Shown: piece after piece, positions 8,294 to 17,336 of the stretch
Numbering within the stretch: position 1 is the stretch's first letter
How the letters are laid out: each line of letters begins with the position of its first letter
From: Massilia sp. H6
GTDB taxonomy: Bacteria; Pseudomonadota; Gammaproteobacteria; Burkholderiales; Burkholderiaceae_D
Direction of reading: 5' to 3'
NCBI RefSeq assembly: GCF_024802625.1
Contig: NZ_CP103371.1
Location: forward strand, 2,232,001 to 2,296,000
DNA length: 64,000 nt
Made by a program: the position numbers and the translations under genes
The notes under the pieces: generated by a model
Databases searched by the model: none
What the model was told of the DNA's origin: nothing
The model's input: only the letters and a program-made list of their open reading frames with translations

Positions 8294-10549
8294 ATGCCCG
8301 TATTTCGCCTGTTCGCCCCTGCCATCCTCGGCGCCGCCTTGTGTGGCGCCGTCCTGCCGGCAACCGCCGCGCCGCTTGCGGCGGCCGTGCCGGGACAGCC
8401 CGGGGCCAGGCCGGGCGCCACTGCCGCCGAGCTGGCGCGCTGGAAGAAAACGGCAGAGCAGGTAACGATCATGCGCGACAAGTGGGGCATTCCCCACGTC
8501 TTTGGCAAGACCGACGCCGACGCCGTCTTCGGCCTGCTGTACGCGCAGGCCGAGGACGACTTCAACCGCGTCGAGCTCAACTACATTAACGCGATGGGCC
8601 GCCTGGCCGAAGTCGAGGGCGAGCAGGCCATCTGGCGCGACCTGCGCATGAAGATGTACATCACCCCGGCCGACCTGCAGGCCAGGTATGCCGCCAGCCC
8701 GGCCTGGCTCAGGCAGCTGATGGACGGTTTTGCGGACGGCCTGAACTATTACCTGCATACCCACCCCGAGGTGAAGCCCAGGTTGATCTCGCGCTTCGAA
8801 CCGTGGATGGCGCTGAGCTTCAGCGAAGGCAGCATCGGGGGCGACATCGAGTCGATCGACCTGAAGGAGCTGGAAGCTTTCTACAGTAAGCCGAGGACAG
8901 CGGCGACTTCGTCGGCCAGATCGGCGGCGCCCGTCAAGCAGCTCGATGCCGAACCGCGTGGCTCGAATGGCTTTGCGATCGCGCCCAAGCTGTCGGCCTC
9001 GGGCAATGCGCTGCTGCTGATCAATCCTCATACCTCGTTTTATTTTCGCCCGGAAGTACACATGGTCAGCGAGCAGGGCTTGAACGCCTATGGCGCCGTG
9101 ACCTGGGGCCAGTTTTTCATTTACCAGGGTTTCAACGAAAAAACCGGCTGGATGCATACTTCGGGCGGCGGCGACGTCATCGACGAATATCTGGAAACGG
9201 TGCGCGAGCGCGGCGGCAAGCTGTATTACCGCTATGGCGAGCAAGAGCGCCTGATGAAATCCAGAACGGTGAGGCTGCCCTACAAGACGCCGTCCGGCGC
9301 CATGGCCAGCAAGACCGTCACCGCCTATTTCACCCACCACGGCCCGGTTGTCCGCGAGCAAGGCGGAAAATGGGTGTCCGTCAAGATGATGGACGAGCCG
9401 CTCAAGGCGCTGATCCAGTCGTACACCCGCACCAAGGCGCGCGACTACAGCGACTTCTACAAGACGATGGAGTTGCGCACGAATTCTTCGAACAACACCG
9501 TGTATGCCGATGCCAAGGGCAATATTGCCTATTTCCACGGAAATTTCATCCCGAAGCGCGATCCGCGTTTCAACTGGAGCCAGCCGGTGGACGGCAGCCT
9601 GCCTGCCACCGAGTGGCAGGGCCTGCACGCCATCAAGGACACCATTACCTTGCTTAATCCCGCCAGCGGCTATATCTCGAACACCAACAACTGGCCGTTC
9701 AGTGCCTCTGGACCCAGCAGCCCGCGGCGCCAGGACTATCCCGACTATATGTGGTCGTTGCCGGAGAACGCGCGAGGCCGCCATGCCGAGCGGGTGCTGG
9801 GCGATGCCGGAGGCTTCACGCTCGAAAGCCTGATCGCCGCCGCCTACGACAGCCACCTGACCGCCTTCGAGCCGCTGCTGCCACAACTGCTGCAAGACCA
9901 TGACGCGCTGCCCGCGGCCGATCCGCGCAAGGCGGCGTTGGCGGCCCAGCTTGCCGCGTTGCGCGGATGGGACCTGCGCTCGGGCGTCGGCTCGGTGCCG
10001 ACTTCGCTGGCCGTCTATTGGGGCCAAGAACTGTTGGCCCAACACGCGCCGCGTGCCCGCGCCGCGGGCGTGCCGACGGTCGACTTCATCACGGCCAGCC
10101 TGACTGCAAACGAGCGCCTCGATGCGCTGGCACGCGCCTCGGACAAGCTGGTGGCAGATTTTGGTTCCTGGCAGACCCCGTGGGGCGAGATCAACCGCTT
10201 CCAGCGCATCAGCGGCGAGATCGACCAGCAATACGACGACAGCAAGCCGAGCTGGCCGGTTGGCTTCGCCTCGGCCAACTGGGGTTCGCTGGCGTCGTTC
10301 GGCATGGTGGCCAAGCAAAAGACCAAGCGCATCTACGGCGACCGTGGCAACAGTTTTGTTGCGGTGGTGGAATTCGGACCGCGCCTGCGTGCCAAGAGCA
10401 TCCTGGCCGGCGGCAATAGCAATAACCCGGCCTCGAAGCATTTTGCCGACCAGGCCGAAATGTACAGCCGCGGCGAGTTCAAGGATGTGCTCTTCTACAA
10501 GGAGGATATCGAGAAGCAGCTCGGCCGCAAATACCATCCGGGACAATGA
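8294..10549 (+). CDS. Penicillin acylase-family N-terminal nucleophile hydrolase
   Basis: The 751-residue protein has a signal peptide (about 1-26) and the penicillin-acylase fold. Members are processed autocatalytically into alpha and beta subunits. The predicted nucleophile is Ser224 in PRGSNGFAIAPK, preceded by Gly223 as expected for the cleavage site. Further motifs include INPHTSF and a TSSNNTVYADAKGNIAYFHG-type segment downstream. Family members hydrolyse beta-lactam side chains or acyl-homoserine lactones in the periplasm; the substrate here cannot be read from sequence. AGGAGA lies 8 nt before the ATG. Confidence 0.88.
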   Translation: MPVFRLFAPAILGAALCGAVLPATAAPLAAAVPGQPGARPGATAAELARWKKTAEQVTIMRDKWGIPHVFGKTDADAVFGLLYAQAEDDFNRVELNYINAMGRLAEVEGEQAIWRDLRMKMYITPADLQARYAASPAWLRQLMDGFADGLNYYLHTHPEVKPRLISRFEPWMALSFSEGSIGGDIESIDLKELEAFYSKPRTAATSSARSAAPVKQLDAEPRGSNGFAIAPKLSASGNALLLINPHTSFYFRPEVHMVSEQGLNAYGAVTWGQFFIYQGFNEKTGWMHTSGGGDVIDEYLETVRERGGKLYYRYGEQERLMKSRTVRLPYKTPSGAMASKTVTAYFTHHGPVVREQGGKWVSVKMMDEPLKALIQSYTRTKARDYSDFYKTMELRTNSSNNTVYADAKGNIAYFHGNFIPKRDPRFNWSQPVDGSLPATEWQGLHAIKDTITLLNPASGYISNTNNWPFSASGPSSPRRQDYPDYMWSLPENARGRHAERVLGDAGGFTLESLIAAAYDSHLTAFEPLLPQLLQDHDALPAADPRKAALAAQLAALRGWDLRSGVGSVPTSLAVYWGQELLAQHAPRARAAGVPTVDFITASLTANERLDALARASDKLVADFGSWQTPWGEINRFQRISGEIDQQYDDSKPSWPVGFASANWGSLASFGMVAKQKTKRIYGDRGNSFVAVVEFGPRLRAKSILAGGNSNNPASKHFADQAEMYSRGEFKDVLFYKEDIEKQLGRKYHPGQ

Positions 10550-10710
10550 GCCTGGCGGGGTAGGCAAATTCCGAAAACCGACGCACCTTATAGGCAGCTC
10601 AAGCTAACGAAAAAACAAGATTCATGACATGGTAGCGCGTGACAGACGCAGGTCTACTGGAGGCGGCAGTACCCACGTCCCGATCGACTTCCCTCTACCG
10701 GAGTGCAATC

Positions 10711-11355
10711 ATGTCTACCCGCCTGAATACCTTGACGATGGCCGCAATGCTGTGCTGCGCGCTGTTCACCCATCAGCGGGCTCACGCCCAAATCACTGTC
10801 TTTACCGACCGCGCGGCCTTCCTGGGGGCGGTCGGCGCGGCCGGTGTCGACACCTATGACGACCTGTCCGTCGAGTTGTACGCGCCGACCCTGCAGCGGA
10901 TGGCTGGCGCATTCGACTACACCGTATCCGCCGGGCAGGGCCTGTACGGCGCCGGCGCCGAGGGCGATGGCTGGTTGTCCAGCAATTCGCCTTTTGATAG
11001 GATTACCTTCAGTAACTTTTCATCTGGTGTGGTCGGGTTGGGCGGCGAGTTTTTCGGCAGTAACCTGCTTGGGCAGTTCACACCGGGTACCACCATCATC
11101 CTGACGGCGCTGGACGGCAGTTCGATCACCTGGGTATTGCCCGAAAGCGAGATCAGCAGCTTCGTCGGCTTCGTCTCGCCCTCGCCCCTGCAGTCGGTGG
11201 TGGTTGGAACCTTCGGCGAAGGCTATTGGCCTACCGCGAACAACCTGACCCTGGCCGCGGCCGTGCCCGAACCTGGCGCCTATGGCATGATGCTGGCCGG
11301 CCTGGGCGTGGTGGGGTGGTGCCGCCGCCAGCGCCGTGCCCGCGTCCAGGCATGA
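10711..11355 (+). CDS. PEP-CTERM sorting domain protein
   Basis: The 214-residue protein has a signal peptide (MSTRLNTLTMAAMLCCALF onward, ending about HAQ) and an N-terminal ITVFTDRAAFLGAVG segment typical of secreted PEP-CTERM proteins. The C-terminal signal is VPEPGAYGMMLAGLGVVG followed by RRQRRAR. The ATG at 10711 follows CCGGAGTG; the frame is open to 10639 but that extension would bury the signal peptide. The function is unknown. Confidence 0.85.
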   Translation: MSTRLNTLTMAAMLCCALFTHQRAHAQITVFTDRAAFLGAVGAAGVDTYDDLSVELYAPTLQRMAGAFDYTVSAGQGLYGAGAEGDGWLSSNSPFDRITFSNFSSGVVGLGGEFFGSNLLGQFTPGTTIILTALDGSSITWVLPESEISSFVGFVSPSPLQSVVVGTFGEGYWPTANNLTLAAAVPEPGAYGMMLAGLGVVGWCRRQRRARVQA

Positions 11356-11402
11356 CACCCTGCCGCCGGCGCCGCGCCTGGCGCCGGCGCCTGGGCCCTT
11401 GC

Positions 11403-11408
11403 TATAAT
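11403..11408 (+). promoter_or_regulatory. Consensus -10 element upstream of tdk
   Basis: An exact TATAAT lies 48 nt upstream of the tdk GTG. The expected -35 position (around 11380) is GC-rich and poor, so only the -10 is supported. GGCGCC-rich inverted repeats lie just upstream (11366-11390). Confidence 0.4.
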
Positions 11409-11455
11409 CGCGCCATTTTCAGGCAGCGATTTTCACCAGCTTACGGGGCAGGGTA

Positions 11456-12007
11456 GTGGCAAAACTATATTTCAGGTATTCGGCAATGAACGCCGGCAAA
11501 TCGACCGCCCTGCTGCAGGTCGCGCACAACTACGAAGAGCAGGGCCAGGCAGTCAAGCTCTACACGGCGGCGATCGACAACCGCTACGGAGTCGGGATGA
11601 TCACCTCGCGCCTGGGCCCGCAGCGCGAGGTCGATACCTTCGAGCGCGATACCGATTTCCTGGCGGCGGCGCAACCGGTTGCGTGCATCCTGGTCGACGA
11701 AGCCCAGTTCTTGAGCACAGCCCAGGTGCAGCAACTGCACCAGGTTGCCCAGGTGCGCGGCATCCCCGTGATCTGCTACGGCCTGCGCAGCGATTTTCGG
11801 GGCGCCCCGTTTCCCGGCTCGGCCTACCTGCTGGCGCTGGCCGACGATATCGAAGAAATCAAGAACATCTGTAGCTGCGGCAAGAAGGCGACCATGAATA
11901 TCCGCGTCGATGCCAACGGGCGGCGCATCCGCGAAGGCGAGCAGGTCAGCATTGGGGGTAACGAAAGCTACCGCCAGGCCTGCGGGCGCTGCTTTTACGC
12001 GGCTTGA
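11456..12007 (+). CDS. tdk: Thymidine kinase, type II
   Basis: The 183-residue enzyme phosphorylates thymidine to dTMP with ATP in the salvage pathway. It carries the P-loop (SAMNAGKST), the DEAQF Walker-B-like motif, the RSDFRG segment and a zinc-type cysteine pattern (CSCG and CGRC). The start is GTG with GGGGCAGGG upstream; no alternative ATG precedes the P-loop. The next gene begins at or just after this stop. Confidence 0.95.
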   Translation: MAKLYFRYSAMNAGKSTALLQVAHNYEEQGQAVKLYTAAIDNRYGVGMITSRLGPQREVDTFERDTDFLAAAQPVACILVDEAQFLSTAQVQQLHQVAQVRGIPVICYGLRSDFRGAPFPGSAYLLALADDIEEIKNICSCGKKATMNIRVDANGRRIREGEQVSIGGNESYRQACGRCFYAA

Positions 12008-12030
12008 GCCTGGCGCCGGCAGCCGGCGGT

Positions 12031-12576
12031 ATGCTCGACATGCTGCTCTACCTGGCGCCGTCCGCCGCGCTGGCGCTGCTGCTGTGGATCGCCTCGGGTG
12101 CCCATCCTTTCTTTTTCGTGTTCACCGCAGCCGGCACACTGTGCCATGAACTGGCCCACTTCTCGGTCGGCCTGCTCACGAATGCCGAGCCGGTCGCGCT
12201 GAGCGTCTGGCCGCGCCGCATCAAGCGTTCTAGCAGGGGAAGCAGGCGCGGCGAGCGCGGGGGGCATAACTGGGAACTCGGCTCGGTCAGCTTCGCCAAC
12301 TTGCGCTGGTACAACGCTGCCCCCAGCGCGCTGGCGCCCTTGACCATCCTTGCACTGCCGTTTGCCGTAGCCTGGTGGCGCACCCGGCACGGCTGGGTAT
12401 TCGAACCGTTCGACCTGTTGCTAGCGGTTTTGCTGGCGCCGCAATTCCTGTCGTTCTGGCCGTCGCCGGTCGATTGGCGCCTGGCGGCGCGCTCCTGGCC
12501 GTGGATTCCGATTCTGCTTGTTGCCTGGCTGGCCATGGGATACGGCATGCAACTGCTCCAGCTTGTCAAAGGGTGA
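12031..12576 (+). CDS. Polytopic membrane protein with HEXXH motif (M50-like)
   Basis: The protein is about 181 residues with four or five hydrophobic segments. A zinc-metallopeptidase-type HELAHF motif lies in the second predicted helix, as in site-2-protease (M50) families. No clear NPDG-like third ligand motif was found, so catalysis is uncertain. The start is the ATG at 12031; an in-frame TTG at 12004 would overlap the tdk stop. It is probably co-transcribed with tdk. Confidence 0.6.
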   Translation: MLDMLLYLAPSAALALLLWIASGAHPFFFVFTAAGTLCHELAHFSVGLLTNAEPVALSVWPRRIKRSSRGSRRGERGGHNWELGSVSFANLRWYNAAPSALAPLTILALPFAVAWWRTRHGWVFEPFDLLLAVLLAPQFLSFWPSPVDWRLAARSWPWIPILLVAWLAMGYGMQLLQLVKG

Positions 12577-12732
12577 ACACCAGGCTTATGGCAGCCTTAA
12601 AACGGCGCGGGAAATGCATGCAAGCTGGCTGTGACTGCTTGCGCCTTACTGTAGAATGGACTGCATAGGGCGTACTGACCGGCATGCCTCGCCGGTCTCG
12701 CCGAAGCAACACACGTTTCGGAGAAACGACGA

Positions 12733-15003
12733 ATGAAAAAGCACCATCTGATCATGGCCGCCATGGCCTTTGCCATGTCGGCCCATGTGGTTACCGCCCA
12801 GCCCGAAAAGGCTGCCTCCGTCCAGCCGGCCAAGGTCGCCGGCTCAATGCAGATGAAGCCGCTTGCGGAGCAGACCCAGGCTGCGCTGTGGGCATCGCGC
12901 GTGCTCGGTCGCTATCACTACAAGGCGACGCCGCTCGATGATGCGATGTCGCAAAAAATCTTCGACAACTACTTCGATACGCTCGATGGCGAGAAGCTGT
13001 ATTTCAGCCAGTCCGATGTCGACCAGTTCGCATCGATGCGCACCAAGATGGACGACGCCATCAACAACGAGAACCTGACGGTGCCGTTCGCGATCTACAA
13101 TCTCTACCAGCAGCGCTTTGGCGAGCGCATGGCCTATGCGCGCCAGTTGCTCAAGACCACGCCTGATTTTTCGCTCAACGAAACGCTCCAGCTCGACCGT
13201 GAGAAGGCGCCATATGCCAAGTCCGAAGAAGAAATCCGCGAGCTGTGGCGCAAGCGCGTCAAGAACGACTGGTTGCGCCTGAAACTGGCGGGCAAGGACG
13301 ACAAGGGCATCCGCGAGACGCTCGACAAGCGCTACGATAATTACGTCGGCCGCATTCGAAAGCTCAACAACGAAGACGTGTTCCAGATGTTCATGAACGC
13401 GTATGCCACCGCGATCGAGCCGCATACCAATTACCTTGGTCCGCGTTCGGCCGACAATTTCGACATCGCCATGCGCCTGTCGCTCGAAGGCATCGGTGCC
13501 GTGTTGCAAACGCGCGACGAATACACCATCATCCGCGAGATCGTGCCGGGCAGCCCGGCCGCCATGTCGGGCAAGCTGAAGGTGGGCGACCGCATCGTCG
13601 GGGTGGCGCAGGGCGGCGGTGTATTCACCGACGTGCTCGGCTGGCGTCTCGACGACGTGGTCCAGCTGGTGCGGGGCCAGAAGGGTACTACCGTGCGCCT
13701 GGACGTGCTGCCGGGCGACGCCGGCCCCGATGCCAAGCCGGTGGCCGTGTCGATGGTACGCAAGAAAATCAGCATGGAAGAACAGGCCGCGAAGAAGTCG
13801 ATCATCGAAGTCAAGGATGGCGGCGTCAAGCGCCGGGTCGGCGTGATTTCGCTGCCGACCTTCTATCTCGACTTCGAGGCGCGCCGCCGCGGCGACAAGG
13901 ACTTCCGCAGCGCGACCCGCGACGTGGCCCGCATCCTTGCCGAGCTCAAGAAAGATAAGGTCGACAACGTCCTGATCGACCTGCGCAACAACGGCGGCGG
14001 TTCGCTCACCGAGGCAATCGAGCTGACCGGCCTGTTCATCGACAAGGGCCCGGTAGTGCAGCAGCGCGACGCACAAGGCCGTATCGAGGTCGAATCCGAC
14101 ATGCAGGCCGGCCTGTCCTGGGATGGCCCGATGGGCGTGCTGATCAACCGTGGCTCGGCATCGGCATCCGAAATCTTTGCTGCGGCGATCCAGGATTACG
14201 GCCGCGGCCTGGTCATCGGCGAACCGAGCTTCGGCAAGGGCACGGTCCAGACCCTGATCGACCTCGATCGCTTCGCGCCGGGTGAAAAGGTGCGTTACGG
14301 CGAACTCAAAATGACGATTGCACAGTTCTTTCGCATTAACGGCGGCACCACCCAGCTGCGCGGCGTAACGCCGGACATCAAGCTGCCAGTGCTGTCCGAT
14401 GCCGACAGCTTTGGCGAATCGTCCTTCGATAATGCCTTGCCCTGGGTGGCAATCAAGCCAGCGACGTATGCCGCGGCGGGCGACCTGAAAGAGCTGATCG
14501 CGCCGCTGCAAAAACGCCACGAGGCGCGCATTGCCAAGGATAAGGAGTTTCAGTTCTTGCAAGAAGACATCGCGGAAGTCATGAAGCTGCGTAAGGAAAA
14601 CGCGATCTCGCTTAACGAAACCGTGCGCCGCAAGGAGCGCGATGCCCAGGATGCACGCTCCAAACTGCGCGAGGCACGTCTGGCTGCGGCAGGCGGCATT
14701 ACCAGCGACGAGCCGGCGAGTGGCCCGGCCGCCAAGGAAGCGCGCGGCAAGGTGCCGGCCTCGACTAAACCGCAAAAACCGGCGGTGGCAGTACGTGGCA
14801 CGCCACGCCAGGACGACGGCCTGCAGTTCGACGAGCGCGACTTGAAGGCAGAACTGGCGGCGGAGAAAGCAGCCAAGGACGCAAAGGACATCATGCTGCA
14901 AGAAGCGGCCAATATCCTGGCCGACGAGGTTGGAATGCTGCGCACGGATACCCGCATGGCTTCGCGCACAATGCCTTACATGGTGGCGCCGCGCAGTAAT
15001 TGA
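12733..15003 (+). CDS. prc: Carboxy-terminal processing protease Prc/Tsp (S41)
   Basis: The 756-residue periplasmic protease degrades tagged or misfolded proteins and trims envelope proteins. It has a signal peptide (about 1-23) and an N-terminal helical domain. A PDZ domain follows (about 240-330, IVPGSPAAMSGKLKVGDRIV), then the S41 catalytic domain. Aligning with E. coli Prc (Ser452, Asp463, Lys477) predicts Ser477 in SASASEIF, Asp488 and Lys502 in FGKGTVQ. A C-terminal charged helical region completes it. GGAGAAACGACGA precedes the ATG. Confidence 0.94.
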   Translation: MKKHHLIMAAMAFAMSAHVVTAQPEKAASVQPAKVAGSMQMKPLAEQTQAALWASRVLGRYHYKATPLDDAMSQKIFDNYFDTLDGEKLYFSQSDVDQFASMRTKMDDAINNENLTVPFAIYNLYQQRFGERMAYARQLLKTTPDFSLNETLQLDREKAPYAKSEEEIRELWRKRVKNDWLRLKLAGKDDKGIRETLDKRYDNYVGRIRKLNNEDVFQMFMNAYATAIEPHTNYLGPRSADNFDIAMRLSLEGIGAVLQTRDEYTIIREIVPGSPAAMSGKLKVGDRIVGVAQGGGVFTDVLGWRLDDVVQLVRGQKGTTVRLDVLPGDAGPDAKPVAVSMVRKKISMEEQAAKKSIIEVKDGGVKRRVGVISLPTFYLDFEARRRGDKDFRSATRDVARILAELKKDKVDNVLIDLRNNGGGSLTEAIELTGLFIDKGPVVQQRDAQGRIEVESDMQAGLSWDGPMGVLINRGSASASEIFAAAIQDYGRGLVIGEPSFGKGTVQTLIDLDRFAPGEKVRYGELKMTIAQFFRINGGTTQLRGVTPDIKLPVLSDADSFGESSFDNALPWVAIKPATYAAAGDLKELIAPLQKRHEARIAKDKEFQFLQEDIAEVMKLRKENAISLNETVRRKERDAQDARSKLREARLAAAGGITSDEPASGPAAKEARGKVPASTKPQKPAVAVRGTPRQDDGLQFDERDLKAELAAEKAAKDAKDIMLQEAANILADEVGMLRTDTRMASRTMPYMVAPRSN

Positions 15004-15033
15004 GTTGTCACGGCAACGCGTTGTCATCTGACG

Positions 15034-15071
15034 ATGGCCGGACCTGCATGAGCAGGCCGGCCATTTTTTTT
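15034..15071 (+). terminator. Rho-independent terminator after prc
   Basis: A long stem (ATGGCCGG 15034-15041 with CCGGCCAT 15057-15064, plus inner CCTGC/GCAGG) is followed by eight T residues. It begins 30 nt after the prc stop. Confidence 0.92.
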
Positions 15072-15298
15072 ACTGATGCTCGATACGAATAATTGCGTAC
15101 CGATAAGTAAAACAGCGTAGTTATGTTAGTTAGCGAACAAACGGAGTAAGATTAATCCTACTCCAAGACGGCCATTTATCTGAAATTCATACCCCGCGCA
15201 CGCTTGAGTTACACAATTGCTTATCTTTTTTTTATTTATGTTAGGATATCTCTACGTTGCAAGAACAACAATTGAAACTCAACCTAGGAGTATATTCC

Positions 15299-15994
15299 AT
15301 GACAATTCGTCACCTCGTCGTTGCTGCACTGCTGGTCGGTGCAGGTGCCGCCCAAGCTGATACGATCCCGTCGAGCACTGCGCCGACCTTCCTGTCCGGC
15401 TGGTCTGCCGGCAACGGGGTCGATGTACTCGGTTCCGGCGTTCTGCAGGGTAACTATAAATTGATGGGCGGCGTGGCCCACTCGTCCGGCGCATCGTCGG
15501 AAGCTACCCTGGCCGACATTGTCGGCGGTAAGGCGGCCGCAACTATCTCCCAAGACAACGGCCAAACCACGATGCTGTTCAAGCGTGGCATCGCCGGCGA
15601 CTACCTGCTGAGCTCTAACATGGCGATCATGGCGGTGTCGATGGGCACCACCGTGTCGTTGGTCAACTCGGCTGACGGCGCCAAGGTTCAGGCAGGCAGC
15701 GCCGGTGCAGCGCCAGCAGTGCGCTCGACTTCGGGCGGCGGCGCGGCTAGCGGTCCGATCGGTTCGGGTAGCAGTTCGGGCAGTGGCTCGGCTGGCACGT
15801 CAAACGGTAGCGGCGCCAGCGCATTCATTCCTGGCGCGGGCAATAGCGCGGTCCAGCCGAATGCCGGCGTCGGTGCTGGCGTAGGCGGTGGCAGCGCCAG
15901 GCTTGCCGCGGTCGACGTGCCAGAGCCAGCCAGCCTGGCGCTGATGTTGGCCGGTATGCTGGGTGTTGGCGCACTGCGCCGCCGCTCACGCTAA
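15299..15994 (+). CDS. PEP-CTERM sorting domain protein with Gly/Ser linker
   Basis: The 231-residue protein has a signal peptide (about 1-20, ending AQA) and a small folded domain. A long Gly/Ser/Ala-rich linker follows (about 135-200) before the sorting signal VPEPASLALMLAGMLGVG and RRRSR. The ATG at 15299 follows CTAGGAG at good spacing. The AT-rich 227-nt upstream region (15072-15298) probably holds its promoter, but no strong -35/-10 pair was found. The function is unknown. Confidence 0.85.
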   Translation: MTIRHLVVAALLVGAGAAQADTIPSSTAPTFLSGWSAGNGVDVLGSGVLQGNYKLMGGVAHSSGASSEATLADIVGGKAAATISQDNGQTTMLFKRGIAGDYLLSSNMAIMAVSMGTTVSLVNSADGAKVQAGSAGAAPAVRSTSGGGAASGPIGSGSSSGSGSAGTSNGSGASAFIPGAGNSAVQPNAGVGAGVGGGSARLAAVDVPEPASLALMLAGMLGVGALRRRSR

Positions 15995-16030
15995 TCCGGA
16001 GTACGCGGGGCGGCACTGTCCGTCCCGCAA

Positions 16031-16056
16031 GACCGCAAGTGTTCCACTTGGCGGTC
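16031..16056. repeat. Near-perfect inverted repeat upstream of the acyl-CoA dehydrogenase pair
   Basis: The left arm GACCGCAAGTG (16031-16041) pairs with CACTT-G-GCGGTC (16045-16056) around TTC, with one bulged G. It overlaps the -35 side of a TACAAT-containing promoter, so it could be an operator; no T run follows. Confidence 0.6.
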
Positions 16057-16075
16057 AGTCCAGTTGCGGTACAAT
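16048..16075 (+). promoter_or_regulatory. Possible sigma-70 promoter for the acyl-CoA dehydrogenase operon
   Basis: TTGGCG (16048-16053), a 16-nt spacer and TACAAT (16070-16075) lie about 48 nt before the first gene. The -10 is good and the -35 moderate. It overlaps the inverted repeat at 16031-16056. Confidence 0.4.
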
Positions 16076-16123
16076 CTTGTGAACGGTCGTGCTTTTTCAA
16101 GCGACCCCTAACAAGGAGACCAC

Positions 16124-17326
16124 ATGGACCTGCACTACTCGGATGAAGACCTGGCGTTTCGCGACCAGGTCCGCGCCTTTCTCGATTCCCACCTCCCCAA
16201 AGATCTGCAAGCCAAGGTACTCCAGCACCTGCGCCTGGATAAGGACGACTTCGTGCGCTGGCACCGGATACTTGCCCGGCAGGGGTGGGTAGCACCGGCC
16301 TGGCCGCGCGAATTCGGCGGCCCGGGCTGGACGGCGCTCCAGCGCCACATCTTCGAAGAAGAATGCGCGCGTGCCGGCACCCCGCGCATCATGCCGTTCG
16401 GCATCGACATGGTGGCACCGGTGATCATGGCATTCGGTAGTCAAGAGCAGAAGGCACGTTTGCTGCCGCGTATCTTGTCCTGCGAGGATTGGTGGTGCCA
16501 GGGGTATTCCGAACCGGGCGCCGGTTCCGATCTTGCCTCGGTCAAGACCACGGCAGTGCGCCATCTCGACGCCGATGGCGAACACTATATCGTCAACGGC
16601 CAGAAGACCTGGACCACCCTGGCCCAGCATGCCGACATGATCTTCTGCCTGGTGCGCACCGACGCGTCGGTGCGCAAGCAAGAGGGCATTTCATTCTTGC
16701 TGATCGACATGCACGCGCCGGGAGTGACCGTGCGCCCGATCATCATGCTCGATGAAGACCATGAAGTGAACGAAGTGTTCTTTGATAACGTGCGGGTGCC
16801 GGCCGCCAACCTGGTGGGCGAGGAAAACCGTGGCTGGACCTATGCCAAATATTTGCTCGGACATGAACGCACCGGCATCGCCGCCGTTGGCCGCAGCAAG
16901 CGCGAACTGGGCTTGCTCAAGCGCCTGGCGCGCCGCGAACACAAGAACGGCCGTCCGCTGCTGGAAGACCCGCTGTTCGCGGCCAAGGTGGCCGCGCTCG
17001 AAATCGAGCTGATGGCGCTCGACATGACGGTGCTGCGAGTACTGGCGCAAGCTGGCAAGGCTCCCGGCCCGGAAGCGTCGGTGCTCAAGGTGCGCGGCAC
17101 CGACATCCAGCAGATGCTCACCGAACTCATGCTCGAGGCCGCGGGGCCGATGGCGCTGCCCTTCGACGCGGCCTATCTCGAGGGTGAACAGGAGCACAGC
17201 GTGGCCGGCGACGACGCGGCCGCGCCGCTGGCTTCGTACTATTTTAACTATCGCAAGACCTCCATCTACGGGGGCTCGAACGAAATCCAGCGCGGAATCA
17301 TCAGCCAGATGATCCTGGGCCTGTAA
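16124..17326 (+). CDS. Acyl-CoA dehydrogenase, PimC-like large subunit
   Basis: The 400-residue FAD enzyme has the N-terminal helical domain and the central beta domain (QGYSEPGAGSDLA, a typical ACAD FAD/substrate segment). The C-terminal domain ends NYRKTSIYGGSNEIQRG. With its partner starting 10 nt downstream it resembles pimeloyl-CoA dehydrogenase large/small subunit pairs, which work as heteromers on long-chain or dicarboxylic acyl-CoAs. AAGGAGACCAC precedes the ATG. The exact substrate is unknown. Confidence 0.88.
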   Translation: MDLHYSDEDLAFRDQVRAFLDSHLPKDLQAKVLQHLRLDKDDFVRWHRILARQGWVAPAWPREFGGPGWTALQRHIFEEECARAGTPRIMPFGIDMVAPVIMAFGSQEQKARLLPRILSCEDWWCQGYSEPGAGSDLASVKTTAVRHLDADGEHYIVNGQKTWTTLAQHADMIFCLVRTDASVRKQEGISFLLIDMHAPGVTVRPIIMLDEDHEVNEVFFDNVRVPAANLVGEENRGWTYAKYLLGHERTGIAAVGRSKRELGLLKRLARREHKNGRPLLEDPLFAAKVAALEIELMALDMTVLRVLAQAGKAPGPEASVLKVRGTDIQQMLTELMLEAAGPMALPFDAAYLEGEQEHSVAGDDAAAPLASYYFNYRKTSIYGGSNEIQRGIISQMILGL

Positions 17327-17336
17327 GGAGAACCAG

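Noticed and set aside
8207-10567. 786-residue minus-strand frame opposite the penicillin acylase gene
   Set aside because: No domain; it is opposite a gene with signal peptide and catalytic motif.
12844-15027. 727-residue minus-strand frame opposite prc
   Set aside because: Shadow frame; Prc catalytic triad and PDZ are clear on the plus strand.
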